A stretch of 64,000 nt of DNA from Deinococcus deserti VCD115. GTDB taxonomy: Bacteria > Deinococcota > Deinococci > Deinococcales > Deinococcaceae. Shown in pieces: positions 7,900 through 15,720 of the stretch. The stretch is taken from contig NC_012526.1 of assembly GCF_000020685.1 (NCBI RefSeq), forward strand, positions 1,590,001 through 1,654,000. Reading direction: 5' to 3'. The notes under the pieces were generated by a model. That model saw nothing but the letters and a program-made list of their open reading frames with translations, was not told the DNA's origin and did not search any database. Numbering within the stretch: position 1 is the stretch's first letter; the number at the start of each line of letters is the position of its first letter. Position numbers and translations under genes: made by a program.

Positions 7900-7919
7900 C
7901 CGGTCTTCGTGCCGGGCGT
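7900..7919. terminator. possible hairpin before the primase operon
   Basis: GCCCGG and CCGGGC form a 6-bp stem with an 8-nt loop directly downstream of the HTH gene ending at 7919. No T-run follows, so it may be a weak terminator or attenuator separating the HTH gene from the primase operon. Confidence 0.3.
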
Positions 7920-8167
7920 CATTTATTGCCTACCCGGAGCGTTTCACGCCACGTCAGGAAGTCCGACACGGCGACCAGGAAGCGAGGTTTATCACCGCGC
8001 CCGGCGTTGTACGCGGGCAGGTCTTCCGTATGAATGGCTTCATAGATCAAATCACGGGGCAGGCCGTACCGTTTCCAGAGGGCCTGTGGGGTCAGCATCC
8101 GGTCTTCCGCTTCGATGTAGGCAGCGGGCACACCGTCCGGGCGTGCGGTCTGAGAGTTCAGCGTCAT
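7919..8167 (-). CDS. excisionase-like helix-turn-helix protein
   Basis: From the ATG at 8165-8167, which follows an AGGGGAAC ribosome site, the product has 82 residues. The core (EAEDRMLTPQALWKRYGLPRDLIYEAIHTEDLPAYNAGRGDKPRFLVAVSDFLTWRE) has the order of AlpA/Xis-type winged HTH proteins: first helix, recognition helix, a wing with LPAYNAGRG...RFLV, then a final tryptophan-containing helix. Such proteins act as excisionases or as activators of integrase/element genes. A longer frame to 8245 lacks a ribosome site. The position near the attachment site suits an excisionase; target unknown. Confidence 0.65.
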   Translation of the reverse strand: MTLNSQTARPDGVPAAYIEAEDRMLTPQALWKRYGLPRDLIYEAIHTEDLPAYNAGRGDKPRFLVAVSDFLTWRETLRVGNK

Positions 8168-8291
8168 ATGTTCCCCTGCACCTGCCAGGCTTCGCCGGGT
8201 CAGGTGAATGTCTGAGGGCCACGCCTTCCCAGGGGGAAGGGGCACACGTCAGGCAGGGCCGGGCCTACCGCTTCGCTACTGAGTCAGAGTC

Positions 8292-9248
8292 TCAGCAGCC
8301 CGGCAGACAGGTCACAGGGGGGGCACAGGGGCACGTGGGAGGCCGTGGCTTGGCATACAGGGGCCGTGGGGCACGGGTACGCCGGGCAGGGGGCCGGACG
8401 CGCCGAGTGACGTGGGCGCGAAACGCTGCAGCTTTTAGGTCACGAAGCGCTACCGCTTCGTGCAAGCGACAACGCCACAAACGCCGGGCGTTCAGGTTGG
8501 CGTATATCAGGGAAACAGTGCGCTTGTCTTTAATCAAGAGAGCGTAGGCGAGGGCATTACCAAATTCGGCAACTACGTCTGCTTCGCCAAAACCTATGAA
8601 GTGGGTCCCAAACTCTCGTATCTCGGCACCCATTTCTACAATTTTTTTCACTTCTTCGTAGTGGTTACGTGCAGCCTCTAGAGAACGAGTATCTGTGCCA
8701 TCTGCGCTGCTTTCCCAGTAAGCGGGGGCAAAGCCCCGTAGACGATCATGGAAACGCTCAGAGGCTATATCTAGCGTAGCTTCCTTCCTGGCCCTCTGTG
8801 TCTTAGGGGCCATGAGTCCGGTAAGGCCCTTTCGCCCTTCCTGCTTCCGGCAAGCCATCAGCGCCGCGTAACTTAGGTCAGACAGATATTCCCGCTTGGC
8901 TTCTTGCCTGCCTTCCCGACTTGCACCACGCCACAGTGTCAGAAAACCTATGCGCCGCCCGATCTTTGTCTTGCGGCGTCCTTGGGCACAGCGCACGAAG
9001 GCCAGGAAGTGCGGGCGCATGTTCAGGCGGGCCGCTTCCACTTCCAGCGGCGAAGGCGAAGGCACTTCCATGCAGGGCAGGTCTTCCCCTTCGCCGGTCT
9101 TCGTAGCCCACACGATCAGGGGGCCGCGTGTGCGCTTCGCTTCAACCTTTCCGGTCCAGTTCACCGCGTACTCTGCCCAGGTCACGCCGGACACCACACG
9201 CGCCCATTTCGAGGGCGTGAGGGTATTCAGGGAAGGGGCCGGAGTCAT
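8292..9248 (-). CDS. element protein of unknown function (318 aa)
   Basis: No family is recognised. The protein has a beta-rich first part (residues 1-80), a basic centre (RRKTKIGRRIGFLTLWRG... KTQRARKEA), a helical C-terminal half (LEAARNHYEEVKKIVEMGAEIREFG and a LAYALLIKDKRTVSLIYANLNARRLWR stretch) and a tail unusually rich in Arg, Pro and Cys, ending LPGC. Its location next to the attachment site is where an integrase is usually found, but the Arg...His-x2-Arg...Tyr signature of tyrosine recombinases is not visible. The Arg/Pro tail may come from a frameshift or read-through beyond an ancestral end. It has a possible -10 box TACGCT 8 nt before the ATG. Confidence 0.55.
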   Translation of the reverse strand: MTPAPSLNTLTPSKWARVVSGVTWAEYAVNWTGKVEAKRTRGPLIVWATKTGEGEDLPCMEVPSPSPLEVEAARLNMRPHFLAFVRCAQGRRKTKIGRRIGFLTLWRGASREGRQEAKREYLSDLSYAALMACRKQEGRKGLTGLMAPKTQRARKEATLDIASERFHDRLRGFAPAYWESSADGTDTRSLEAARNHYEEVKKIVEMGAEIREFGTHFIGFGEADVVAEFGNALAYALLIKDKRTVSLIYANLNARRLWRCRLHEAVALRDLKAAAFRAHVTRRVRPPARRTRAPRPLYAKPRPPTCPCAPPVTCLPGC

Positions 9249-9320
9249 CTGTACCCAGCGTACACCACCGGAAAGCCCCGATCAACACAACAAAATACTG
9301 CAGGTTGTCATATAGACCTT

Positions 9321-9342
9321 GTGGCCCAAACGTGGCCCATTT
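9321..9342 (+). repeat. two direct copies of GTGGCCCA, 11-bp period
   Basis: GTGGCCCA occurs at 9321-9328 and 9332-9339, one helical turn apart, about 130 bp inside the element's right attachment site. Recombinase arm-type or excisionase sites have this size and spacing; that role is inferred. Confidence 0.35.
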
Positions 9343-9471
9343 GCCCCCGAAATATACCCTCTCGGGCCGGAAGCTCCCGGCGAAGGAAAAGGGACTTTAT
9401 ACTGTCCTATACGAATGCTGGCGTACTTTCCCGGAAGAGGTCAGGATACCCCCGAAATGCCTATCCGCCCT

Positions 9472-9516
9472 CTTTTAATCAGCGGGTTGTAGGTTCAAGT
9501 CCTACACGACCCACCA
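9472..9516 (+). other. attachment site: 3' part of a tRNA-Lys (anticodon TTT) gene
   Basis: The segment begins in the anticodon loop (CTTTTAA), continues with the 3' anticodon strand TCAGC, a full T-arm (GTAGG-TTCAAGT-CCTAC), the 3' acceptor strand ending CGACCCA and an encoded CCA. The 5' acceptor strand (GGGTCG...), D-arm and 5' anticodon strand expected before 9472 are absent, and GCCCT does not pair with TCAGC. It is therefore a tRNA 3' end left by integration with crossover near the anticodon loop. The intact gene should sit at the other end of the element, left of this window. Confidence 0.8.
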
Positions 9517-9521
9517 CAGAA

Positions 9522-9545
9522 ACCCCGTCTAGTACGGGGTTTTTT
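9522..9545 (+). terminator. rho-independent terminator of the former tRNA-Lys gene
   Basis: ACCCCGT pairs with ACGGGGT around a 5-nt loop and is followed by TTTTTT. Lying 6 nt after the tRNA CCA end, it would originally have terminated the tRNA transcript. Confidence 0.75.
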
Positions 9546-10041
9546 CCTTGTTCCAAAATATAAGGAATAGGCAGAGCGAAAGACCTTGCAGCACTGTCCG
9601 GATATGGCCCATCTGGATCATGTCAGTGCTTAGTCTGGAGTTTCTTTGCACCGCACCAGCCCGATATGACTCGGCTTCAAGTACTGCATGAGAACTGCTG
9701 TGAGATTAAAGGCAGTATAAACGGTGAGATTATCTTTATCAAAGTCTTATTCTGAAGAGTCATTCTCTTATCTTCGCCTCTAAAAGTTTAATTTTGTTTT
9801 TAAAAATTAAACTTTTTAGACGCGGAATTTAATTGCCGTCAGCTTCGAGTTATATTTTTAGGAAAAATCAAAAATAAATTATATTCATGATGTGATTCCT
9901 GCTTGTCAGGTGAGGAAGCTCCGATATAGAAGTAAGGAGTTCATCGGGGGCCACAACAAAGTTCTCACACCGACACAGGTCAAGCCACCTCTGTCGCATT
10001 TGCACTCATGGCTAACTGATGCACATCTCACGGAGGCTTAT
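9546..10041. other. AT-rich gene-free region upstream of the DUF11 lipoprotein
   Basis: No gene is seen. The stretch around 9720-9890 is strikingly AT-rich against the GC-rich surroundings and contains a 14-bp inverted repeat (9782-9816). It should hold the promoter of the gene starting at 10042. Confidence 0.4.
9782..9816. repeat. AT-rich inverted repeat (14-bp arms)
   Basis: AAAAGTTTAATTTT (9782-9795) is exactly complementary to AAAATTAAACTTTT (9803-9816) around GTTTTTA. It could be an operator for a silencing or regulatory protein, or a weak terminator. Confidence 0.5.
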
Positions 10042-12729
10042 ATGCATAAGAACATGAAGATCGGGATCGTTGCTTTAACCAGTGTTCTTCTTCTCGCCTC
10101 TTGCGGTGGTGGCACCACTACACCAGCTCCTGTCACTACTACGGTTGGCAGCGTTGGTATTCAGAATCCGAACGGTTATACCGTAGTCGTCAAGGACGCC
10201 AATGGGAATGTAGTTCCTTCCAGCAGTTACAACAGTCTGGCTCCTGGCACCTATTCGGTGACCTACAGCAAAGAAGGCTTTGTCAGCCAAACAGTCCCAT
10301 TCACAGTTTCGGCCGGTCAGAGCGTATCCCTGGTAGCCCCCACACTGCAGGCTGTTCCCGCCAACAATGGTGCTTTCTATCTAGATGCCGACGGCAAGGT
10401 TGTGCCGATCACACGAGAAGACCTGAACAATGCCGGAACGCGCTTCGTGTTTTACGCATGGATGGAAAATGAGGCCGGAGGCATCAATCCAGCCAACCTT
10501 GGAGCCGTCACGGATCCAGGAGCGCCAACCCCCGGAGAAATGAATGAAGTGGCGCCTCTCAATACTCAGAACGTGGCGGCAGGCTACGTGGGCTATAAGA
10601 CAGCGGACGGCCGTGTCTTCCCGATTGTGGGAGCAAACGTACGCTGGGACATTCTGGAGCAGACGGGCAGCGTCCGCTTTGCTGCAGCGGATGACGGCGG
10701 CCAGCCTTCCGGCGCGCCTGTGACCTCCCAGGACATCAACGACAATGCGTTGAGCGCCAACACCTACACGAACAATTCCCTTGGCAACAATACGCGTTTC
10801 CCCAGTAGCACTGAGTTCCCGCTGTACAACGTGACCGGAGTCAATACCCCGGACGTTAACGGATTTACGTGGACCGCTCTGAACCACGATCCTAATGTCA
10901 CCACGCGCGCCACCGCCCGTGTCCGCGCTGTGGCTTACGTCAACGGCACCGAAATTACCAAGCGCTTCCTGGACAAGACGTTCGCCCCAAGCGCCCGCCT
11001 GACCATTACCAAGACGCCCGAAGCCCAGCAGGCAGGGTTGAACCAGGCGCGCAACTTCACCATCACTGTAGCCAACACTGGCGCCGGCCCAGCCACAGGT
11101 ATCAGGCTCAATGATGTGCTGCGCACTGGCGACGGCAACGCCTACAGCATTACAGCGCCCACTGGCGGCACCGCCAACGCCAACGATGGCTTCGACGCTA
11201 CGTTCGACCTCGCCCCGGGTGCCACGCGTAGCTTTACCTTCCCTGCCCAGGCAAATGCGGTTGGTGTGTACTGTGATGTCGCCTCCATCGTCAGCTACAA
11301 CAACGGTGAATTTGGTCTGGTGACCCCCAACGGACTGCAGGACGAAGCCTGCCTGACCGTCACTGCTCCGAACCTGAACATCACCAAGAGCCTGGTGGAC
11401 GCCAACGGCACGCCTATCGCCGACGGCATTACGGTTGCGCCAAACACCCCTGTGTTTGCCCGTATCACCGTGACCAACAATGGCAACGCGCCTGCCACGA
11501 ACGTGGTCGTCACGGACGCCCTGGCCAACAATACGAACGCCGCCAACTACGCCATTCAGGGTCAGGTAACCGCCGCGCCGCAGGCAGTGGCCACCACCAT
11601 GGCCGGCAATGACGGCTTCAGCACCGCTCCCTTCTCGCTGGCCGCCGGTGCGACACAGACCTTCACCTTCGCTGCTGCCGGTACGGCCGACGGCACCTAC
11701 TGTGACCAGGGAACCATGACGGCCACCAGCAACAACGGCGCGGCTATTGGCCCGGTTGCTTCGCAGATTCCCTGCTTCAAGGTTGCTTCGCCTCGCCTGG
11801 CGATCACCAAGACCAACACCCAGGTCGCCGGTCAGCCACCCATCAATGCGTTGACCCCAGGAAGCAGCTACGCCAGCACCATCACCGTGACCAACAACGG
11901 CTCTGCTACAGCGACCGCTGTGGCTGTGCGTGACCTGCTCGGAAACCTCAACGGCACCTTTATGAACTTCGGGTCCGGTAACTACACCGTCAGCGGCACT
12001 GCCCAGACCGGCAGCGTGAGCTTTGACTCTGCCAGCCGCACGGTGAGCACGGTCCCTGCGACCATCAACCTGGCACCTGGCCAGACGCTGACTCTGAACA
12101 TCACCAGCACCGTTGCACCCGGCACGCCTCGCGGCGAGTACTGCGACACGGGCTCGTTCGCAAGCACCAACGGCGGCACCGGGGAAGCCCGCGCCTGCGT
12201 GACGGTCACCTCCTTTATCGCTGAGCAGACCCAGCTGGTTGATACGGTCGACCCGATCCGTCCTGGTGACGCCAGCGGCACGATCGTGTCTAGCATCGCC
12301 ACTGTTGAGCCGGCCAGCAACGAAGGTGCCACCAACAATGTGCTGATCTACAACTACGGTGCTCTTGATCCGGTTCAGACGACACCCGGCATCTTCAACT
12401 ACAGCAATACTCAGGTCTATTACGATCCGACCCCTGTGCGTGATGCCCAGACCGGCGCCATTACCAGCACCCATACCAACCCAAGCGCCACGCTGGTTAC
12501 CAACTACACGGCAAACGCAGCCTCAGGTACCGGCCAGCAGACTCTGACCTTTGCCCCAACCTTCCGTGTTGCACCCGGTGGAGCTATCTTCGTGCGCACT
12601 CAGGTGAGTGCCCCGGCTGGCACCGCCCCACGCCAGTACCAGCAGACTTTCCGCTGGAACAACACTGCCGAGAGCAGTGGTCAGGCTCAGACCAACTACA
12701 AGGCGGAATCCACCACCGTCGTTCCCTGA
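10042..12729 (+). CDS. large DUF11-repeat lipoprotein
   Basis: The 895-residue product starts MHKNMKIGIVALTSVLLLASC, a lipoprotein signal with lipobox LLASC. Residues about 35-90 form a PEGA-like carboxypeptidase-regulatory fold (NPNGYTVVVKDANGNVVP...GTYSVTYSKEGFVSQ). From about 320 on there are at least three DUF11 repeats (each with an ITKT/ITKS opening, TVTNNGNAPATNVVVTDAL-like core and a CD-containing end). DUF11 proteins are envelope or surface-layer associated. The start at 10042 is set by a GGAGG 5 nt before and by the signal peptide. It is monocistronic, ending at a 40-bp palindromic terminator. Large open frames on the opposite strand are shadows. Confidence 0.8.
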   Translation: MHKNMKIGIVALTSVLLLASCGGGTTTPAPVTTTVGSVGIQNPNGYTVVVKDANGNVVPSSSYNSLAPGTYSVTYSKEGFVSQTVPFTVSAGQSVSLVAPTLQAVPANNGAFYLDADGKVVPITREDLNNAGTRFVFYAWMENEAGGINPANLGAVTDPGAPTPGEMNEVAPLNTQNVAAGYVGYKTADGRVFPIVGANVRWDILEQTGSVRFAAADDGGQPSGAPVTSQDINDNALSANTYTNNSLGNNTRFPSSTEFPLYNVTGVNTPDVNGFTWTALNHDPNVTTRATARVRAVAYVNGTEITKRFLDKTFAPSARLTITKTPEAQQAGLNQARNFTITVANTGAGPATGIRLNDVLRTGDGNAYSITAPTGGTANANDGFDATFDLAPGATRSFTFPAQANAVGVYCDVASIVSYNNGEFGLVTPNGLQDEACLTVTAPNLNITKSLVDANGTPIADGITVAPNTPVFARITVTNNGNAPATNVVVTDALANNTNAANYAIQGQVTAAPQAVATTMAGNDGFSTAPFSLAAGATQTFTFAAAGTADGTYCDQGTMTATSNNGAAIGPVASQIPCFKVASPRLAITKTNTQVAGQPPINALTPGSSYASTITVTNNGSATATAVAVRDLLGNLNGTFMNFGSGNYTVSGTAQTGSVSFDSASRTVSTVPATINLAPGQTLTLNITSTVAPGTPRGEYCDTGSFASTNGGTGEARACVTVTSFIAEQTQLVDTVDPIRPGDASGTIVSSIATVEPASNEGATNNVLIYNYGALDPVQTTPGIFNYSNTQVYYDPTPVRDAQTGAITSTHTNPSATLVTNYTANAASGTGQQTLTFAPTFRVAPGGAIFVRTQVSAPAGTAPRQYQQTFRWNNTAESSGQAQTNYKAESTTVVP

Positions 12730-12762
12730 GGCTGGCTCTTCGCAGTCAGGTTCAGTAGGAAA

Positions 12763-12802
12763 ATCAAGAAGAGGGCTGCCTGCAGGCAGCCCTCTTCTTG
12801 AT
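12763..12802. terminator. 40-bp perfect palindrome, terminator
   Basis: ATCAAGAAGAGGGCTGCC and its complement form an uninterrupted 20-bp-arm palindrome centred on TGCA, 33 bp after the lipoprotein stop. There is no long T-run, but the stem is exceptionally stable. Confidence 0.6.
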
Positions 12803-13659
12803 ACGACAGGAAGGAGCCCCTGATCATCAGCCAGGAACCGGCCAGGCCGGAGCTTCCCGGCTAGCGCTGCACAGCACCGACAGCCGTTCTTGTTCTCTTC
12901 GACCACGGAGGTCCAGCTATGGCGCACGCTTGTGGTGAATCCAACGTATATTTTTCCTCCAGCACAGGCGGCAGTCTTACCTGGCCTAGCGTCAGGCAAA
13001 TCTGCCCTGGACCCGATTGAGGACAGACCTATGGAGGTCAGTGCACTGGTACAGGGCATCATGGGAGAGCAGCTGCCGGTCACGATCGTTCACTCAAGAG
13101 TGGATCAAAAATGGCAGATAAACGGTTCACATCTTTTACTCCGCACTCTCTGGGCTGCTAAATGAACAGCCAACAGAAGCGAGCGCTGAAGCGGTCGACT
13201 TTCAAGAGCTCGTTCCTAGATCTACCCCGCAGTCATCATCAGCAAGCCTGGTCCCAGTACCCTAAAACTGAAACACCGCGCATTCCCTATTGGTCTGTCC
13301 CGCTGTAGCCTAGAATCATCGGCTCAGGCAGACAGACACAGATCAGGCACCGCCGGCAGAAAAGACCGGTACACGCTGAGTCCTGCCAGGTAGACCCTGC
13401 CAGACCATTTCCAGAGCGGCAGCAATCAGCACCAGGCAGACCGAAAGCAAACCCCAGGTGCCCTTTTATGAATGATGTGTTCCGACCGTGAACGTTAGGA
13501 ACATAGTCAGCAGCTGGTTAAGGAACCACAATAACGGGGCCAGCACCTTTTTCCTGTCACATGCTGGCCCCCCCTCTGTTCATGGACCGGCCTCAACCCC
13601 CATGGAGAGTGACGACGCATTGGCAACCGCCTTTACCCTCAACCGACTCGAGAGGAGAC
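12803..13659. other. gene-free region before the GH2 gene
   Basis: No gene can be supported in about 850 bp. Short frames (e.g. 12890-13165) lack ribosome sites and recognisable sequence. The interval includes the inverted repeat at 13478-13503. It may hold a degraded gene or a long regulatory leader. Confidence 0.35.
13478..13503. promoter_or_regulatory. inverted repeat TGTTCC-N14-GGAACA, possible operator
   Basis: Two 6-bp arms are exactly complementary across 14 nt, about 160 bp upstream of the GH2 start. The spacing would suit a dimeric regulator of sugar metabolism. No protein can be assigned. Confidence 0.3.
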
Positions 13660-15549
13660 ATGGTGAAGTACTCGACCCACCCAGAACCCATGCTGGAACG
13701 CGAAGACTGGCGCGACCTAAATGGAACGTGGCGGTTTTGTTTTGACGATGATGCCCGCTGGAAACACCCCAGCGAGGTCACATTTGACGGTGAAATCGAG
13801 GTTCCTTATCCTCCAGAAAGCCGTTTAAGTGGGATCCACGACGAAAGTTTTCACTCGGTGGTGTGGTACGGCCGCACTATCACCCTGAGCGAAAAAGAAC
13901 GGAAGGGGCGACTGCTGCTGCACTTTGGAGCGGTGGACTACGTCGCAACTGTGTGGGCCAACGGCCGCATCGTCGCCCACCACGAAGGCGGACATACGCC
14001 GTTTACTGCGGACATCACGCAGCAGGCCCAGGCAGGCGAGACAGTCGAGATCGTAGTTCGGGCTCACGATAACCCCTACGACCTGGCCAAGCCCCGGGGC
14101 AAGCAGGACTGGCAGCGTGAGCCGCATTCCATCTGGTACCCCCGCACCACCGGTATCTGGCAGACCGTCTGGCTCGAGGCGGTCCCCATGACCTACATCA
14201 GGCGCCTGACCTGGACCAGCAATATGGAGCAGTGGGAAATCGGAATGACGGCCGAGATCGAGGGCCCGCTGCCCGAGGGTCTGACCCTGCGGGTCCGGCT
14301 TTACCGCGATGAAGAATTGCTGGTGGAAGACCGGTACGGGATGCGGCATGAAGAAATCGCCCGCCAGATCTCTCTCTCCGACCCAGGAATCGATGATTTC
14401 CGCAACGAACTGTTGTGGAGTCCACGGCATCCACAGCTGATCACGGCCCAGGTCGAGTTGATGGTCGGTGAGGAAGTTATTGACCGGGTGTACAGCTACA
14501 CCGCCCTGCGCTCGGTCACCGTGTCTGGAAACCGCTTCCTGCTCAACGGCCGGCCGTATTACCTGAAAATGGTGCTGGACCAGGGATACTGGCCCGACAG
14601 CCTGATGACGGCTACGGATGAGGAACTGCGGCGCGATGTGGAACTGATCCGCCAGCTCGGGTTCAACGGCGCACGCAAGCACCAGAAGATCGAGAGTCCG
14701 CGCTGGCTGTACTGGTGCGATGTCCTGGGCGTGCTGGTCTGGGAGGAAATGCCGAGCCCTTACCGCTTCTCCAAGCGTGCGGTAGAGCGCCTGACCCAGG
14801 AGTGGACAGAGGTGATCGCGCGTGACATCTCACACCCCTGCATCGTGGCATGGGTGCCCCTCAATGAATCCTGGGGCGTGCCGGACCTGCCAACGAACCC
14901 GGCTCACCGGGACTACGTGAGGGCGCTGTATTACCTGACCAAGACGCTCGATCCGACCCGGCCGGTCATCGGGAATGACGGCTGGGAACACATCGCCACC
15001 GATATTCTGACCATCCACGATTATGAAGACGATCCAGAAGTGCTGCGCCAGCGCTACGCCAGCCTGGACATCACGCGCCAGACGCTGAAAATGCAGCAGC
15101 CAGCCGACCGTGTCCTGACGCTGACAGGGTTCGAGGAAGCGGGGCATCCGGTGGTCCTGTCCGAATTTGGCGGAATCGCCTATATCCCGGACCACACCAG
15201 CGGGTGGGGGTACAGCGAGTCGCAGAGCGAAGCCGACTTCCTCAAGGACTACGAAGCGCTGATGGCCGCCATCTACGAGGCTCACGGGCTGTCGGGCTTC
15301 TGCTATACCCAGCTTACCGACACCTTCCAGGAGAAAAACGGGCTGCTGTACGAGGACCGATCGCCCAAAGCCAACCTTCTGGCCCTGGCGCGCAGCACCC
15401 AGGGAAACCGCACGGCACGCGAGATGACCATTGATCCGGTGATGAATCCCTACGGTCACGCTGCACGCTGGCTGGGCCGCTATGACGGAATGCAGGGTCC
15501 TGGACAGGCACCTAAACCCAGCCAATCGGTGGAAACTGACGGCGAATAG
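13660..15549 (+). CDS. glycoside hydrolase family 2 (beta-galactosidase/glucuronidase type)
   Basis: The 629-residue enzyme has the GH2 order: a jelly-roll sugar-binding domain ([15 protein letters not shown], then [16 protein letters not shown] and [13 protein letters not shown]), an immunoglobulin-like domain, and a TIM barrel beginning near [20 protein letters not shown]. The acid/base Glu403 lies in PLNESWG and the nucleophile Glu502 in LSEFGG. It hydrolyses terminal beta-linked sugars; the exact substrate is not evident. There is no signal peptide, so it acts in the cytoplasm on imported sugars. The ATG at 13660 follows AGAGGAGAC; a longer frame from 13561 has no ribosome site. No transporter or other sugar gene adjoins. 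Confidence 0.85.
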   Translation: MVKYSTHPEPMLEREDWRDLNGTWRFCFDDDARWKHPSEVTFDGEIEVPYPPESRLSGIHDESFHSVVWYGRTITLSEKERKGRLLLHFGAVDYVATVWANGRIVAHHEGGHTPFTADITQQAQAGETVEIVVRAHDNPYDLAKPRGKQDWQREPHSIWYPRTTGIWQTVWLEAVPMTYIRRLTWTSNMEQWEIGMTAEIEGPLPEGLTLRVRLYRDEELLVEDRYGMRHEEIARQISLSDPGIDDFRNELLWSPRHPQLITAQVELMVGEEVIDRVYSYTALRSVTVSGNRFLLNGRPYYLKMVLDQGYWPDSLMTATDEELRRDVELIRQLGFNGARKHQKIESPRWLYWCDVLGVLVWEEMPSPYRFSKRAVERLTQEWTEVIARDISHPCIVAWVPLNESWGVPDLPTNPAHRDYVRALYYLTKTLDPTRPVIGNDGWEHIATDILTIHDYEDDPEVLRQRYASLDITRQTLKMQQPADRVLTLTGFEEAGHPVVLSEFGGIAYIPDHTSGWGYSESQSEADFLKDYEALMAAIYEAHGLSGFCYTQLTDTFQEKNGLLYEDRSPKANLLALARSTQGNRTAREMTIDPVMNPYGHAARWLGRYDGMQGPGQAPKPSQSVETDGE

Positions 15550-15585
15550 CCGGTCTTCTTGAGTGACTCTCCAGGCTGAGACCAG

Positions 15586-15607
15586 GGCAGGCTGAGCATA
15601 GCCTGCC
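15586..15607 (+). terminator. hairpin after the GH2 gene
   Basis: GGCAGGCT and AGCCTGCC form an 8-bp stem with a 6-nt loop 37 bp after the stop; the tail TCATCTCATTTATCT is only mildly T-rich. Confidence 0.45.
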
Positions 15608-15720
15608 TCATCTCATTTATCTCTCGGGTACAAGGATGAGGCAGACAGGCCAGCTCTTCTGGACAATGCAGCTGATCTCTATATTTCTGGGACATTCCAC
15701 TGCAGTTCTCTGGCCAGGAT

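Larger units (their letters stand above)
1..9516. mobile_element. right part of an integrated genetic element (left end outside the window)
   Basis: The right boundary is a 3' fragment of a tRNA-Lys gene without its 5' half, as left by site-specific integration into a tRNA gene. The interior has a primase-helicase, an excisionase-like HTH protein, an XRE regulator and a chain of tiny overlapping genes, typical of phage-like or plasmid-like integrative elements. A shared octamer (CTTCGCCG) is dense from 930 to 9385 and rare afterwards, which independently marks the segment as foreign. No integrase, capsid, terminase or relaxase gene was recognised. The left limit is unknown, so 1-900 could still be host DNA. 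Confidence 0.65.

Noticed and set aside
8292..9248. Tyrosine-recombinase integrase
   Set aside because: Position fits, but the catalytic Arg, His-x2-Arg and C-terminal Tyr arrangement is not visible.
9440..9516. Complete tRNA gene
   Set aside because: The 5' acceptor strand, D-arm and 5' anticodon strand are missing; only the 3' part from the anticodon loop is present.
10381..12474. 697-codon open frame on the minus strand
   Set aside because: Antisense shadow of the DUF11 lipoprotein gene in GC-rich, threonine/alanine-rich codons.
12890..13165. 91-codon plus-strand frame
   Set aside because: No ribosome site or promoter box and no family resemblance; lies in a gene-free region.
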